Source: Flavobacterium cupreum
GTDB lineage: Bacteria > Bacteroidota > Bacteroidia > Flavobacteriales > Flavobacteriaceae
Assembly (NCBI RefSeq): GCF_003996965.1
Contig: NZ_QWDM01000015.1
Location: 85,284 to 149,283 of the forward strand
Length of the DNA stretch: 64,000 bases
Direction of reading: 5' to 3'
Below, in pieces: positions 1 to 8,372 of the stretch (position 1 is its first letter; the number at the start of each line of letters is the position of its first letter). The notes beneath the pieces are model-generated. The model saw only the letters and a program-made list of their open reading frames with translations. It had not been told where the DNA came from and did no database searches. The position numbers and the translations under genes were made by a program.

Positions 1-1362
1 GATAATGTCCTTCAAAAATGTAGTGCTGTTAAAAATAGTGTTTCGGTTGCCAAAAAAGATTATAATAACGACAAACATCTGGTAACCTACTACAAAGGAG
101 CTGATAATGTAAACGAAAAAGAAATCATTTCCTTTTTAAGAAACGAACTGCCACACTATATGGTACCCGATTATCTGGTAAGTGTAGCCGAATTCCCTTT
201 AAATTCAAATGGTAAGATTGATGTAAAACTATTGCCTGTTCCGGATAGTTTACTGCATAACAAATTGTTTTATCTGGAGCTAAAAGATTTTATGAAAAAA
301 TTTCTTCCTGCCTACCTGATCCCTTCTCAATTTGTCTTAATGGATAAGCTGCCATTGACCGTGAGTGGAAAAATAGACAGAAAATTTCTGGAGAATAAAA
401 AAATTGAAAAAAGGGAAGATAAAAAATACATAGCTCCTGAAAATGAAATAGAAGAAAAAATTCAGAAGGTATGGGAAGATAATTTGAAATTATCTAAAAT
501 AAGTGTTGACGTGAATTTTTTCGAAATAGGAGGAAATTCAATAAAAGCCACGCAAATAATGGCAATGATATCTAAAGAACTGGGGATCTATGTACCCTTA
601 AAAGATATCTATAACAACCCTACCATTTTAGAACTGGCAAGAACTATTACTAACAATTTTACAAGTGAAAGTCTGCTGTTAAAACTGAATAAAGTGAAAG
701 CTGATGCGCCAAATGTGTTCTTTATTCCGCCGGTTTTAGGATCTTCAACAATTTTCAAAAATTTAGCGACAGATTTAAATGAAGAAGCTAATGCATACGG
801 GCTTCAGTACAGAGGTTTTGATAAAAATGAGCCATTCGATGAGAGTATAAAAGCTATGGCCAAATCATTTGTTCAGGAAATCAAAGCCACAAATGTATCG
901 AATCAGCCTATTGTTCTGGTCGGATATTCAATGGGAGCGACGATCGGTTTTGAAGTGGCAAAAATTTTAGAAGAAGAAAATACAGCTGTCAAATTAATCC
1001 TGGTAGACAGAGGTGCGCATGAAAAGGAAGAAATTTTATTTGATCAGAAAAAATCAGATGAAATAATAGATAATGAATTAGCACACTGGGGCAAAGAAAT
1101 AAGAAAAGAAGACTTTGACAGAATTAAACAGCTGGTTTTTCATAACATAAAAATACTGACATCCCATCAGCTTGAAGGAAGCATAAACAGCAAAATTATT
1201 GCGGTAGAGGCGAATAAAAATTCCGGTAAAGTTAAAATGGCAGATTGGCAACTGTATACCAAAGGTGATTTCGAACATCATTTTATGAATACTACCCACT
1301 ATGAAATAATTAACGAACAACAGGATGAGCTGGTAGCCCTTATTAAGAAAGCGTTAGCGTAA
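1..1362 (+). CDS. Nonribosomal peptide synthetase, C-terminal part (A tail - PCP - TE), 5' end outside window
   Basis: This frame is open from base 1, so it is the 3' end of a larger gene. It encodes the tail of an adenylation domain, a peptidyl carrier domain and a terminal thioesterase, which would release a finished peptide. The carrier motif GGNSIKA has its phosphopantetheine serine at 538-540. The thioesterase has the nucleophile motif GYSMG (Ser at 928-930), a likely Asp in LVDRG and His candidates near 1276-1281. The adenylation tail is odd: a motif-A10 end occurs twice, NGKID at 208-222 and SGKID at 364-378, each after a similar helix-strand stretch 156 bases apart. A methionine codon at 160 is internal and is not the start. 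The product is unknown because upstream modules are missing. Confidence 0.93.
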   Translation, partial: DNVLQKCSAVKNSVSVAKKDYNNDKHLVTYYKGADNVNEKEIISFLRNELPHYMVPDYLVSVAEFPLNSNGKIDVKLLPVPDSLLHNKLFYLELKDFMKKFLPAYLIPSQFVLMDKLPLTVSGKIDRKFLENKKIEKREDKKYIAPENEIEEKIQKVWEDNLKLSKISVDVNFFEIGGNSIKATQIMAMISKELGIYVPLKDIYNNPTILELARTITNNFTSESLLLKLNKVKADAPNVFFIPPVLGSSTIFKNLATDLNEEANAYGLQYRGFDKNEPFDESIKAMAKSFVQEIKATNVSNQPIVLVGYSMGATIGFEVAKILEEENTAVKLILVDRGAHEKEEILFDQKKSDEIIDNELAHWGKEIRKEDFDRIKQLVFHNIKILTSHQLEGSINSKIIAVEANKNSGKVKMADWQLYTKGDFEHHFMNTTHYEIINEQQDELVALIKKALA

Positions 1363-1472
1363 CTATTTCAAATCATATCGTTGCGAATGACGTTCTAAAT
1401 TAGCATGATAAAGTGTAAGAACAGAAGAATTTAGGTAAGAAATTAGATTATAATCGTATAAAAAAGTATACA

Positions 1473-2198
1473 ATGACAGAAAAAATAAAACTCTTTTGCT
1501 TGCCATATGCCGGGGGAGCATCAAGCATGTATCGAAGTTGGGGATCCGGATTAGCCAATAATATCGAATTATGTCCGATTGAACTTGCCGGAAGAGGAGT
1601 TCGTATAGCCGAAGATTGTTATGCGAATTTAGATGAGGCCGTAAATGACATTTTCAATCAGATATCCGGAGATATTTCTGAATGCGATTATGCTATTTTC
1701 GGACATAGCATGGGGGCTTCCCTCGGCTATGAGGTGCTTCAGAAAATTAAATCCCTTGGCATGAGGCCACCTGTACACGCATTTTTTTCGGGAAGGTATC
1801 CTCCCGATGTGCAAAGGGTCAGGGAATTGTGGTCACTAATGGGACCGGCAGAATTTCAGGAAAAAGTATTAGCTTTGGGAGTAACGCCCCCTGAAATTTT
1901 TCAGCACCCTGAACTAAGTAAAATATTTATTCCCTTGCTGCGAAGTGATTTTGCTATAGCCGAAACAATGGTGATCAGACCGGAAATCATTCCCTTAAAA
2001 ACAAATATTTCAGTTTTAATAGGGGAAACTGAAGGGATTTCAAGGGAAACAGCCGTGAAATGGAAAGCACATACCACAAAAAAATGTTCGATATATTATA
2101 TTGAAGGCGGACATTTTTTCCTGCTGAATCAAAAAGAAGCCGTTCTTAAAATTATCAACGCCAGTTTAGTACAGCAGAATCTCGAATTTTTAATCTAA
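1473..2198 (+). CDS. Type II thioesterase (stand-alone, NRPS editing)
   Basis: An alpha/beta hydrolase of 241 residues, the usual length for type II thioesterases that clear wrongly primed or stalled carrier domains. The start is followed by the family's N-terminal FCLPYAGG and later GRG. The nucleophile elbow is GHSMG with Ser79, and the late histidine is His214 in EGGHFF. The acid expected after the strand SVLIG appears to be glutamate (about residue 187, GETEG) rather than the usual aspartate. It lies 110 bases after the synthetase in the same direction, so it probably serves that assembly line. The family call is firm; the carrier it edits is inferred from position. Confidence 0.9.
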   Translation: MTEKIKLFCLPYAGGASSMYRSWGSGLANNIELCPIELAGRGVRIAEDCYANLDEAVNDIFNQISGDISECDYAIFGHSMGASLGYEVLQKIKSLGMRPPVHAFFSGRYPPDVQRVRELWSLMGPAEFQEKVLALGVTPPEIFQHPELSKIFIPLLRSDFAIAETMVIRPEIIPLKTNISVLIGETEGISRETAVKWKAHTTKKCSIYYIEGGHFFLLNQKEAVLKIINASLVQQNLEFLI

Positions 2199-2235
2199 TA
2201 GCAACTATCATATTACTAAAAAAAAACAGCATAAA

Positions 2236-3177
2236 ATGAGTTATATCACAACAACAGAAGAAAGAAAACACGTCATCTCTCTCGTAGATTTGTCAGAACA
2301 CGAAACACTTGAAATAATCAATAGAGGTGTCGAATATGCCAACGGTACAGTTGAACTTGGTCATCAGTTAAAAGGAAAGATAGTAGGAATATACTTTACA
2401 AAGACGTCTACCAGAACGAGAACCTCTTTTTCTACAGCCGCACTTAGGCTTGGTGCACAGATTATTTCTTACGGTCCAAATGATTTACAGATCAATACCG
2501 GTGAAAACATGAGTGACACTTTGCAGGTACTTTCCCAGATGCTGGATGGTTTAGTGGTCAGAACCGGAGGATCCCCGGATTTACTGAGAACTTTTGCCAA
2601 TCAGAAAAGAATGTCTATTGTAAATGCCATGACTGAGGACGAACATCCTACCCAGGCTCTGGCTGATTTAACAACACTGAAACGTTATTTCGGAGAAATC
2701 TCCGGCCTTGAGATTATTTACCTGGGCGAAGGAAACAATACAGCTGTGGCTTTAGCTTTGGCACTTGCTAAATTTTCAAATGTAAAAATTAGTTTTTTTA
2801 CACCGCCAAATTATCAGATTGACCCTCAAATTTTGCAGTATGCAAAACAGCAGGGAGCAGCAAAAAACACCGTTATCAATGAATATCATGACCTCAAATT
2901 CCTTCCGGGAAATGCAGATGTTATTTATACAACACGCTGGCAAACCACCGGAACAGTGAAATTAGATGTCAACTGGAGAGAAGTATTCGAACCTTTTGCT
3001 ATTACACAGGAACTGATGTCAAAATATCCAAACGCAATCTTCATGCATGACCTTCCTGCCCATAGAGGAGAAGAAGTGGAAGCCGAAGTAATTGACGGAG
3101 AAAGAAGCATCGTTTTCGAGCAGGCAGAAAACAAAGCACATAGCGCAAAAGCGGTGCTTGAATGGTGCATGCAATAA
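2236..3177 (+). CDS. Ornithine/aspartate carbamoyltransferase-family enzyme, probably tailoring or precursor supply
   Basis: A 313-residue member of the carbamoyltransferase fold. The carbamoyl-phosphate motif STRTR is at residues 58-62, and the ornithine-transcarbamoylase-type HPTQ is at 137-140. In ornithine transcarbamoylases the amino-acid side reads HCLP with a catalytic-site cysteine; here it reads HDLP (His271, Asp272) followed by AHRGEEV. The substrate may therefore differ from ornithine. It lies 37 bases after the thioesterase and before the phosphopantetheinyl transferase, so it most likely makes or modifies a peptide building block such as a citrulline-like or carbamoylated residue. 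A housekeeping arginine role is possible but less likely in this context. Confidence 0.85.
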   Translation: MSYITTTEERKHVISLVDLSEHETLEIINRGVEYANGTVELGHQLKGKIVGIYFTKTSTRTRTSFSTAALRLGAQIISYGPNDLQINTGENMSDTLQVLSQMLDGLVVRTGGSPDLLRTFANQKRMSIVNAMTEDEHPTQALADLTTLKRYFGEISGLEIIYLGEGNNTAVALALALAKFSNVKISFFTPPNYQIDPQILQYAKQQGAAKNTVINEYHDLKFLPGNADVIYTTRWQTTGTVKLDVNWREVFEPFAITQELMSKYPNAIFMHDLPAHRGEEVEAEVIDGERSIVFEQAENKAHSAKAVLEWCMQ

Positions 3178-3281
3178 AAAAAGAATCATTTTAATTTTGT
3201 AAAAATGATTTATCTCTAAAGGTATTGCGTTAAAAAAATAAAGTACTTTAGAGGAATGGTAAGACTTCCGTTAAAAAAGTA

Positions 3282-3320
3282 AGAGGCAGGGCATTTATTT
3301 TCAATAAAGATTCTGCCTCT
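3282..3320 (+). promoter_or_regulatory. Long-loop stem in the leader of the phosphopantetheinyl transferase gene
   Basis: AGAGGCAG at 3282-3289 pairs perfectly with CTGCCTCT at 3313-3320 across a 23-base loop, 38 bases before the next start codon. There is no clear T-run, so it may be a weak terminator or a leader structure. The stretch 3178-3358 contains no gene. A second AT-rich inverted pair (AATCATTTT / AAAATGATT) lies just after 3180. Confidence 0.4.
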
Positions 3321-3358
3321 ATACATTAACTATAAGTTTAATAATTTACTTCGCTTTT

Positions 3359-3994
3359 ATGACAATAGTTTATTATACTTTTTGCAGGCAATTAACTCCC
3401 GATAAATATAGAAAAGCAGTTTCATCACTTCCCGATGAGATGCAGGAAAAAATCGAAAAATTCAGGCGCTGGCAGGATGCACATTCCTTCCTGTATGGGA
3501 AATTATTGCTAAAGGAAGGCATGCTTAAATTAGGATACCAGGATTCTTTGGCATTCATGAAGAAAAACGAATATGGGAAACCTTATTTCTCTTATGACTC
3601 CTTCAGCTTTAATATATCTCATTCTGAAGACTATGTAGTATGTGTGATAAGTACTGATGAAAAAGAGAAAATTGGAATCGATATTGAAAAAATAAAAACG
3701 ATTAATAGGGAAGATTACAGTTCTGTTTTTACACCACTGGAGAAAAATGATATTACCAGTGATCAGCATTTTTATAAATACTGGACCCGTAAAGAAGCAG
3801 TAATCAAAGCCGATGGAAGAGGATTGCAAATTCCCTTACATACTATTGATGCAACAAAAACAACAGTAGAAGTAGAAAATGAATTTTATTTTCTGCTTAA
3901 GATTGACATCGATAAGGAGTATGAAATGCACCTTGCCTCTTCAAAAAAAATCGAAGACTATACACTTCAATATAATTCTTTAGATAACCTCTAG
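3359..3994 (+). CDS. 4'-phosphopantetheinyl transferase (Sfp type)
   Basis: A 211-residue enzyme that would transfer phosphopantetheine from coenzyme A to the serine of carrier domains such as the one at 538-540. The magnesium-binding motif GIDIE contains Asp108 and Glu110. The second signature is W142 followed by K145, E146 and K150 in WTRKEAVIK. FNISHS just before them matches the family. The N-terminal half is shorter and more divergent than in Sfp, as is common in Bacteroidota. Its place at the end of the synthetase cluster supports a dedicated activation role. Confidence 0.92.
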   Translation: MTIVYYTFCRQLTPDKYRKAVSSLPDEMQEKIEKFRRWQDAHSFLYGKLLLKEGMLKLGYQDSLAFMKKNEYGKPYFSYDSFSFNISHSEDYVVCVISTDEKEKIGIDIEKIKTINREDYSSVFTPLEKNDITSDQHFYKYWTRKEAVIKADGRGLQIPLHTIDATKTTVEVENEFYFLLKIDIDKEYEMHLASSKKIEDYTLQYNSLDNL

Positions 3995-4026
3995 CCGTAA
4001 TAGCAATAGCATTCTTCGCTATGAAA

Positions 4027-5379
4027 TCAGTTATTTAAAAAATTCAGAATAAAACTTGTTTCTGTATTCGGAATAGAATGTACTTTAATGGTGCCCTCGT
4101 GTAAACGCATAATTTGTTTGGAAAGACTTAAGCCAATACCGGTTCCTGTATTTTTTGTAGTAAAGAAAGGAACAAAAACTTCTTCCAGGATCTCCGGAGT
4201 TATTCCAGGACCATTATCAGCAACAATAATGAATTTTTTATCGGAGCTGTCTATACCCGCAGAAATTTTTATAATACCGTTTTCCTGATTGTTCAGGGAC
4301 TGGAGCGCATTTTTACCCAGATTTATCAATACCTGGGTGATTTGCTTTTTGTCAATAAAGAATGCTAAGTTTTCAGGAAATATTTCAATATCTATTTTAA
4401 TATCAGGGCTGTTTGGATTTATCAGTAGAAATAAATTATCAAGAAGCGTTTTAGCATGAACGATTTCTTTCTCGGGCGCAGGAACACTTAACAGAGTCCG
4501 GTAAGATCTCACAAAACTCATCAGATTATCACCTTGTTCGCCGATAATTTCTAGTCCTTTAGCTGTATTTATGATATGTATTTCTTCTATTTCGCCAATG
4601 GAGATTAATTTATTCTGGATTTTATAATACTTTAAAATAGATTCTGAAATTGAGGTTATAGGTGCGATTGAATTCATGATTTCATGTGTTAAAACCTTGA
4701 TAAGTTTTATCCATGAATCCGCTTCTTTCTCATCCAGTTCCTTGTTGATATCCTGAATAGTAACCAAAAAAAGATTTTCTTTATTGATACTAATTGTACT
4801 GGACTTTATTGAAAGTTGTTTCTTCTCCCTCTCGTTTGTTAATTGAAAAAGTTTCTGTTCGAAAGGTTTTAAGTTATCAAAAAGTGAATATAATTTTTCA
4901 TCAATCTGTCTCAGTTGCTTAATGTGATTTAAAGGTCTGTAATTAAGCAAAGTTTCTACGGTAGGATTCGAATAAATGATGTGGCCACTTTCATTATACG
5001 CAAAAATTCCAATATTGGCCTGTTTCAGAATCTCATGATAAAATTGCTCCTGAGCCTGTTTTTTCAAATGCAGTTCATGAATCAGGCCATTTACTTTATT
5101 AAGACTTTGGTTGAGGCTTTTAAATGGTTTTATAAGATCTTCTTCGGGAAAGTGCAGGGTAAAATCTTCATTTTCTATCCCGTTTAAAAAATTAGAGAGT
5201 TTCCGGTTCGTATAATTAATATATCGGATAAATAATAAGACCTGAACCACTAAAAGAAGAAGAAACAGACAAGAAAATAAATAAAATTCCCTGTCAAAAC
5301 AGAATGCAAAACCAAGAGAGGACAGGGTAATAAGAACAACCCGTAATACGATATACAGATAAAATCTTATGCTAACCAT
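4027..5379 (-). CDS. Membrane sensor histidine kinase (NtrY/AtoS-like) with PAS region
   Basis: 450 residues. Two hydrophobic segments at about 7-27 and 33-53 anchor the protein. A HAMP-like/coiled linker follows, then a PAS-like region (about 110-215). The dimerisation helix has phospho-acceptor His232 in THEIMNS. The ATPase domain shows the N box (INLGKNAL), DNGPGI, and FFTTKNTGTGIG. There is almost no periplasmic loop, so the signal is likely membrane-borne or cytoplasmic. The gene overlaps the upstream regulator gene by 8 bases, a translationally coupled pair. It should phosphorylate that regulator and so control the divergent efflux operon. Confidence 0.92.
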   Translation of the reverse strand: MVSIRFYLYIVLRVVLITLSSLGFAFCFDREFYLFSCLFLLLLVVQVLLFIRYINYTNRKLSNFLNGIENEDFTLHFPEEDLIKPFKSLNQSLNKVNGLIHELHLKKQAQEQFYHEILKQANIGIFAYNESGHIIYSNPTVETLLNYRPLNHIKQLRQIDEKLYSLFDNLKPFEQKLFQLTNEREKKQLSIKSSTISINKENLFLVTIQDINKELDEKEADSWIKLIKVLTHEIMNSIAPITSISESILKYYKIQNKLISIGEIEEIHIINTAKGLEIIGEQGDNLMSFVRSYRTLLSVPAPEKEIVHAKTLLDNLFLLINPNSPDIKIDIEIFPENLAFFIDKKQITQVLINLGKNALQSLNNQENGIIKISAGIDSSDKKFIIVADNGPGITPEILEEVFVPFFTTKNTGTGIGLSLSKQIMRLHEGTIKVHSIPNTETSFILNFLNN

Positions 5380-6745
5380 TACTCTTTCCCTTCTTTATCT
5401 TATTGTACAGGGTTTGCCTCGAAACACCGAGTTGGCTGGCGGCTGCACTATAATTACTATTGTTTTCATGTAAGACCCTGTTGATCATCATCAGTTCCAT
5501 TTCGTCCAGCGTATTGGGCTCAGTAACATCGGTAGCCGTGGTAGATTTGCTTACTAATAAAAAATCGTCTGGTTTTAAAACATTACTTTCAGATAAAATT
5601 ATAGCCCTTTCAATAGTATGCTGCAATTCCCTGACATTGCCTGGCCAGGAGTACGCCATTAATTTTTCCTGGGCAGCAGTATTAATTTTCATATCCTCTT
5701 TCCCATATTTAGAGGACATTTTATTTAAATAAAAATCAGCCAGAAGCAAAATGTCTTTTTCACGATCCCGCAGTGAAGGAACTTCAAGATGAATAGTATT
5801 GATTCTGTAAAGTAAATCCTCCCGAAAAACGCCATCAGCTACCATCTGGTGCAGGCTGCAATTAGTCGCACAAACCAAGCGAATGTCAACCGGTATCGGG
5901 GTATTGGCACCCACCCTGACAATAACCCTGTTTTGTATAACAGAAAGTAACTTTGCCTGTAATTGCAGGGATAAATTTCCGATTTCATCCAGAAACAAAG
6001 TACCTCCGTTTGCGGCTTCAAATTTACCGATCCTGTCTTGCTTCGCATCTGTAAAAGACCCTTTGGTGTGGCCAAAAAGCTCACTTTCAAAAAGAGATTC
6101 AGAAATGGAGCCCATATCTACCGAAATAAATACTTCATTTTTCCTGCTGGATAGCTTATGCAGTTCACGGGCAATTACCTCTTTTCCGGTCCCGTTTTCG
6201 CCTGTTATTAAAACACTAACATCCGTCTTTGCTACTTTTTGGGTAAGGCTAAGAAGAGCGAGTAATGCTTTAGAATTGCCCACAATAAAGTTTTCATCGG
6301 GATTACTGATTTCCTTTAGTGCAGCTTCATTTCCCTTTGACTTATTTGGGCCTTTTAAGGATTTTTTCAGTACATAAGCCGATTTTAGGGTCGCTAAAAG
6401 TTTATCATTATTCCAGGGTTTCAGTATAAAATCAGAAGCGCCGGCTTTTAAAGCATCTACGGCCAGATCAATCGCCCCATAAGAGGTAATCATGATAACA
6501 GAAATGTCAGGTGCCTTCTTTTTGATCTCTTTTAACCAATACAGCCCTTCATTACCTGTATTAACCCCGGCTAAAAAGTTCATGTCCAGCAAAACAATAT
6601 CAAAATGATCTAAATTTTTAAAAGATGGTATTTGATTGGGGTTAGAAAGTGTTTCAATGTGTTTATACTCAAATTGCAAAAGAATTTCCAATGCACTTAA
6701 GACACTCTTATTATCATCAATTATCAAAATCTTTCCATCAATCAT
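5372..6745 (-). CDS. NtrC-family sigma-54-dependent response regulator
   Basis: 457 residues in three domains. The receiver has acidic residues Asp10 and Asp11 and phospho-acceptor Asp54 (VLLDMNF). The AAA+ domain has Walker A GENGTGKE, Walker B LFLDEIGN and the sigma-54 contact loop as GSFTDA instead of the classical GAFTGA. A C-terminal Fis-type helix-turn-helix ends with SRQTLYNKIKK. It should activate transcription by sigma-54 polymerase from a distant enhancer. A palindrome and a sigma-54-like promoter lie in the divergent intergenic region. The co-encoded kinase is the obvious partner. Confidence 0.94.
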   Translation of the reverse strand: MIDGKILIIDDNKSVLSALEILLQFEYKHIETLSNPNQIPSFKNLDHFDIVLLDMNFLAGVNTGNEGLYWLKEIKKKAPDISVIMITSYGAIDLAVDALKAGASDFILKPWNNDKLLATLKSAYVLKKSLKGPNKSKGNEAALKEISNPDENFIVGNSKALLALLSLTQKVAKTDVSVLITGENGTGKEVIARELHKLSSRKNEVFISVDMGSISESLFESELFGHTKGSFTDAKQDRIGKFEAANGGTLFLDEIGNLSLQLQAKLLSVIQNRVIVRVGANTPIPVDIRLVCATNCSLHQMVADGVFREDLLYRINTIHLEVPSLRDREKDILLLADFYLNKMSSKYGKEDMKINTAAQEKLMAYSWPGNVRELQHTIERAIILSESNVLKPDDFLLVSKSTTATDVTEPNTLDEMELMMINRVLHENNSNYSAAASQLGVSRQTLYNKIKKGKSNG

Positions 6746-6856
6746 AAAAGGTCTGTTTGAGAGTTTTTTAGTATAAAATCAGAACTAAAAGTGTTTTGTT
6801 CCTCATAACAAATATAAAAATAATAAGCGAATTCTGATTTACTTGTTAAGTTATTC

Positions 6857-6884
6857 GACAGTGTCTGTCTAAAAATTTGACACT
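6857..6884. promoter_or_regulatory. Palindromic upstream activator site for the NtrC-type regulator
   Basis: A palindrome with arms GACAG and CTGTC around TGT (6857-6869) overlaps a second inverted pair AGTGTC (6860-6865) / GACACT (6879-6884). It is centred about 80 bases before the sigma-54-like promoter, the normal distance for an enhancer of an NtrC-type activator. The link to the neighbouring regulator is inferred from position. Confidence 0.5.
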
Positions 6885-6944
6885 TGAAAAAAGTATTCTT
6901 TGACGGGTAGTTGTATGTTGCTGATTATGAGGTATATAAATTTC

Positions 6945-6959
6945 CGGCACAGCCTTTGG
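6945..6959 (+). promoter_or_regulatory. Sigma-54-type promoter of the efflux operon
   Basis: CGGCAC, five bases, then TTGG reads close to the sigma-54 consensus TGGCAC-N5-TTGC. The invariant GG of the -24 element is at 6946-6947 and the -12 GG (consensus GC) at 6958-6959, exactly ten bases apart. It lies 57 bases before the TolC-like gene and next to a gene for a sigma-54 activator. Confidence 0.5.
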
Positions 6960-7015
6960 ATTAACGGGAACAGTAGAAAAGAATAGTTTAGATTCTTATT
7001 ATAAATAACTAATAT

Positions 7016-8371
7016 ATGAAAATTAATATTAAAGCTGCAATTATATTCTTCCTGATTTCAAAATCAGCATTTGCTCAGCAATCCTGGTCTTTGAATGAAT
7101 GTATAGATTATGCAATTGAGCACAACCTCAGACTAAATGATTATGAGTACACATTACAGGCAAACAAGGAAACCTACGCCCAGTCCATTAGAAGTTTATT
7201 GCCGGGAGTTGAAGGAGTTTTGGGCTATACAACGCTCTATGGACGTTCTATCGATCCGATCAATAATAATATTACAACAACGAGCTTTTTTACCAATGAA
7301 TACAGAATACAATCTTCAGTGGAACTCTTTAAAGGCTTTCAGAAAATAAATACAATTCGATTGTCAAAATTAATGCAAAAATCGGCTGAACAGGATGTAT
7401 TACAACAAAAATATCTTTTAGCCTTCAGGGTGATGGCAGCTTTTTATGATATTTATTTTTATCAGGGATTAGTAGTGATAACGAAAGAGCAACTGGAAAT
7501 TTCACAAACCAATTATGATCTTGTAAAACGAAAAATAGAATTGGGCGTAAAAGCAGATTCTGATTTATACGTAGCAGAATCTACCCTGATCTCTGATAAA
7601 TTATTGCTTACCCAGCATGAGAACAGCTTAGGAATCGCGCAGTTGAAATTGATTCAGGAAATGAATCTCACGAATATAACTGAAATAGTATTGAAAGATC
7701 CATTAAATGAGCTGGACCAGATTGATGATGATTCCGCCATAAAAGACAATGAAACAATATTTAATACAGCAAAAGGTTTTCTTCCCCTGATAAAATCGGA
7801 AGAATTCAAAACCCAGGCAGCAACAAAAAATATAGCAATAGCCAGGGGGACTTTATATCCTACACTAAGCTTATTTGGAGCTTATGGCACGGGGTATTAT
7901 GAAACATCTTTTGATGATAATGGAAAGACTATTCCATTTAAGACACAAATAAATAATAACGCAGCGCAGCAGGTAGGTTTTTCATTAAAAATTCCGGTGT
8001 TTAACGGTTGGTTAGCACGATCAACAATTAAGCAAAAAAAGATAGAATTTGAAAGAGCCAATAATAATCTGAACATTCAAAAACAGGAACTATACAGGCT
8101 GATTCAGGAATTAGTACAAAATCAGAAAGCTTTTGAAAAAGAATTTGAACAAAGTAATCAAAAGATCGCAACAAGGGAACTGGCATTTAAAACAGAGCAG
8201 AGAAAGTATGAGTTGGGATTGATAAATGAGATAGAATTATATCAGGCTAAAACGCTTTATGCTAACTCGATGAATGAAAATTTGCAAGTAAAGATTAAAC
8301 TAAAAGTAAATAGAAAAACACTGGATTTTTATAAAGGACTACCAATTTTTAACATTATAAGAAATAATTAA
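7016..8371 (+). CDS. TolC-like outer membrane efflux protein
   Basis: 451 residues with a signal peptide ending near residue 20 (SAFAQ) and the opening WSLNECIDYAIEHN typical of outer membrane factors. Two repeats of long alpha-helical stretches follow, as expected for the barrel and periplasmic tunnel. It would form the outer membrane channel of a tripartite exporter with the next two genes, whose reading frames follow at 1 and 65 bases. Regulation is probably by the sigma-54 promoter just upstream. Confidence 0.92.
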   Translation: MKINIKAAIIFFLISKSAFAQQSWSLNECIDYAIEHNLRLNDYEYTLQANKETYAQSIRSLLPGVEGVLGYTTLYGRSIDPINNNITTTSFFTNEYRIQSSVELFKGFQKINTIRLSKLMQKSAEQDVLQQKYLLAFRVMAAFYDIYFYQGLVVITKEQLEISQTNYDLVKRKIELGVKADSDLYVAESTLISDKLLLTQHENSLGIAQLKLIQEMNLTNITEIVLKDPLNELDQIDDDSAIKDNETIFNTAKGFLPLIKSEEFKTQAATKNIAIARGTLYPTLSLFGAYGTGYYETSFDDNGKTIPFKTQINNNAAQQVGFSLKIPVFNGWLARSTIKQKKIEFERANNNLNIQKQELYRLIQELVQNQKAFEKEFEQSNQKIATRELAFKTEQRKYELGLINEIELYQAKTLYANSMNENLQVKIKLKVNRKTLDFYKGLPIFNIIRNN

Positions 8372-8372
8372 C

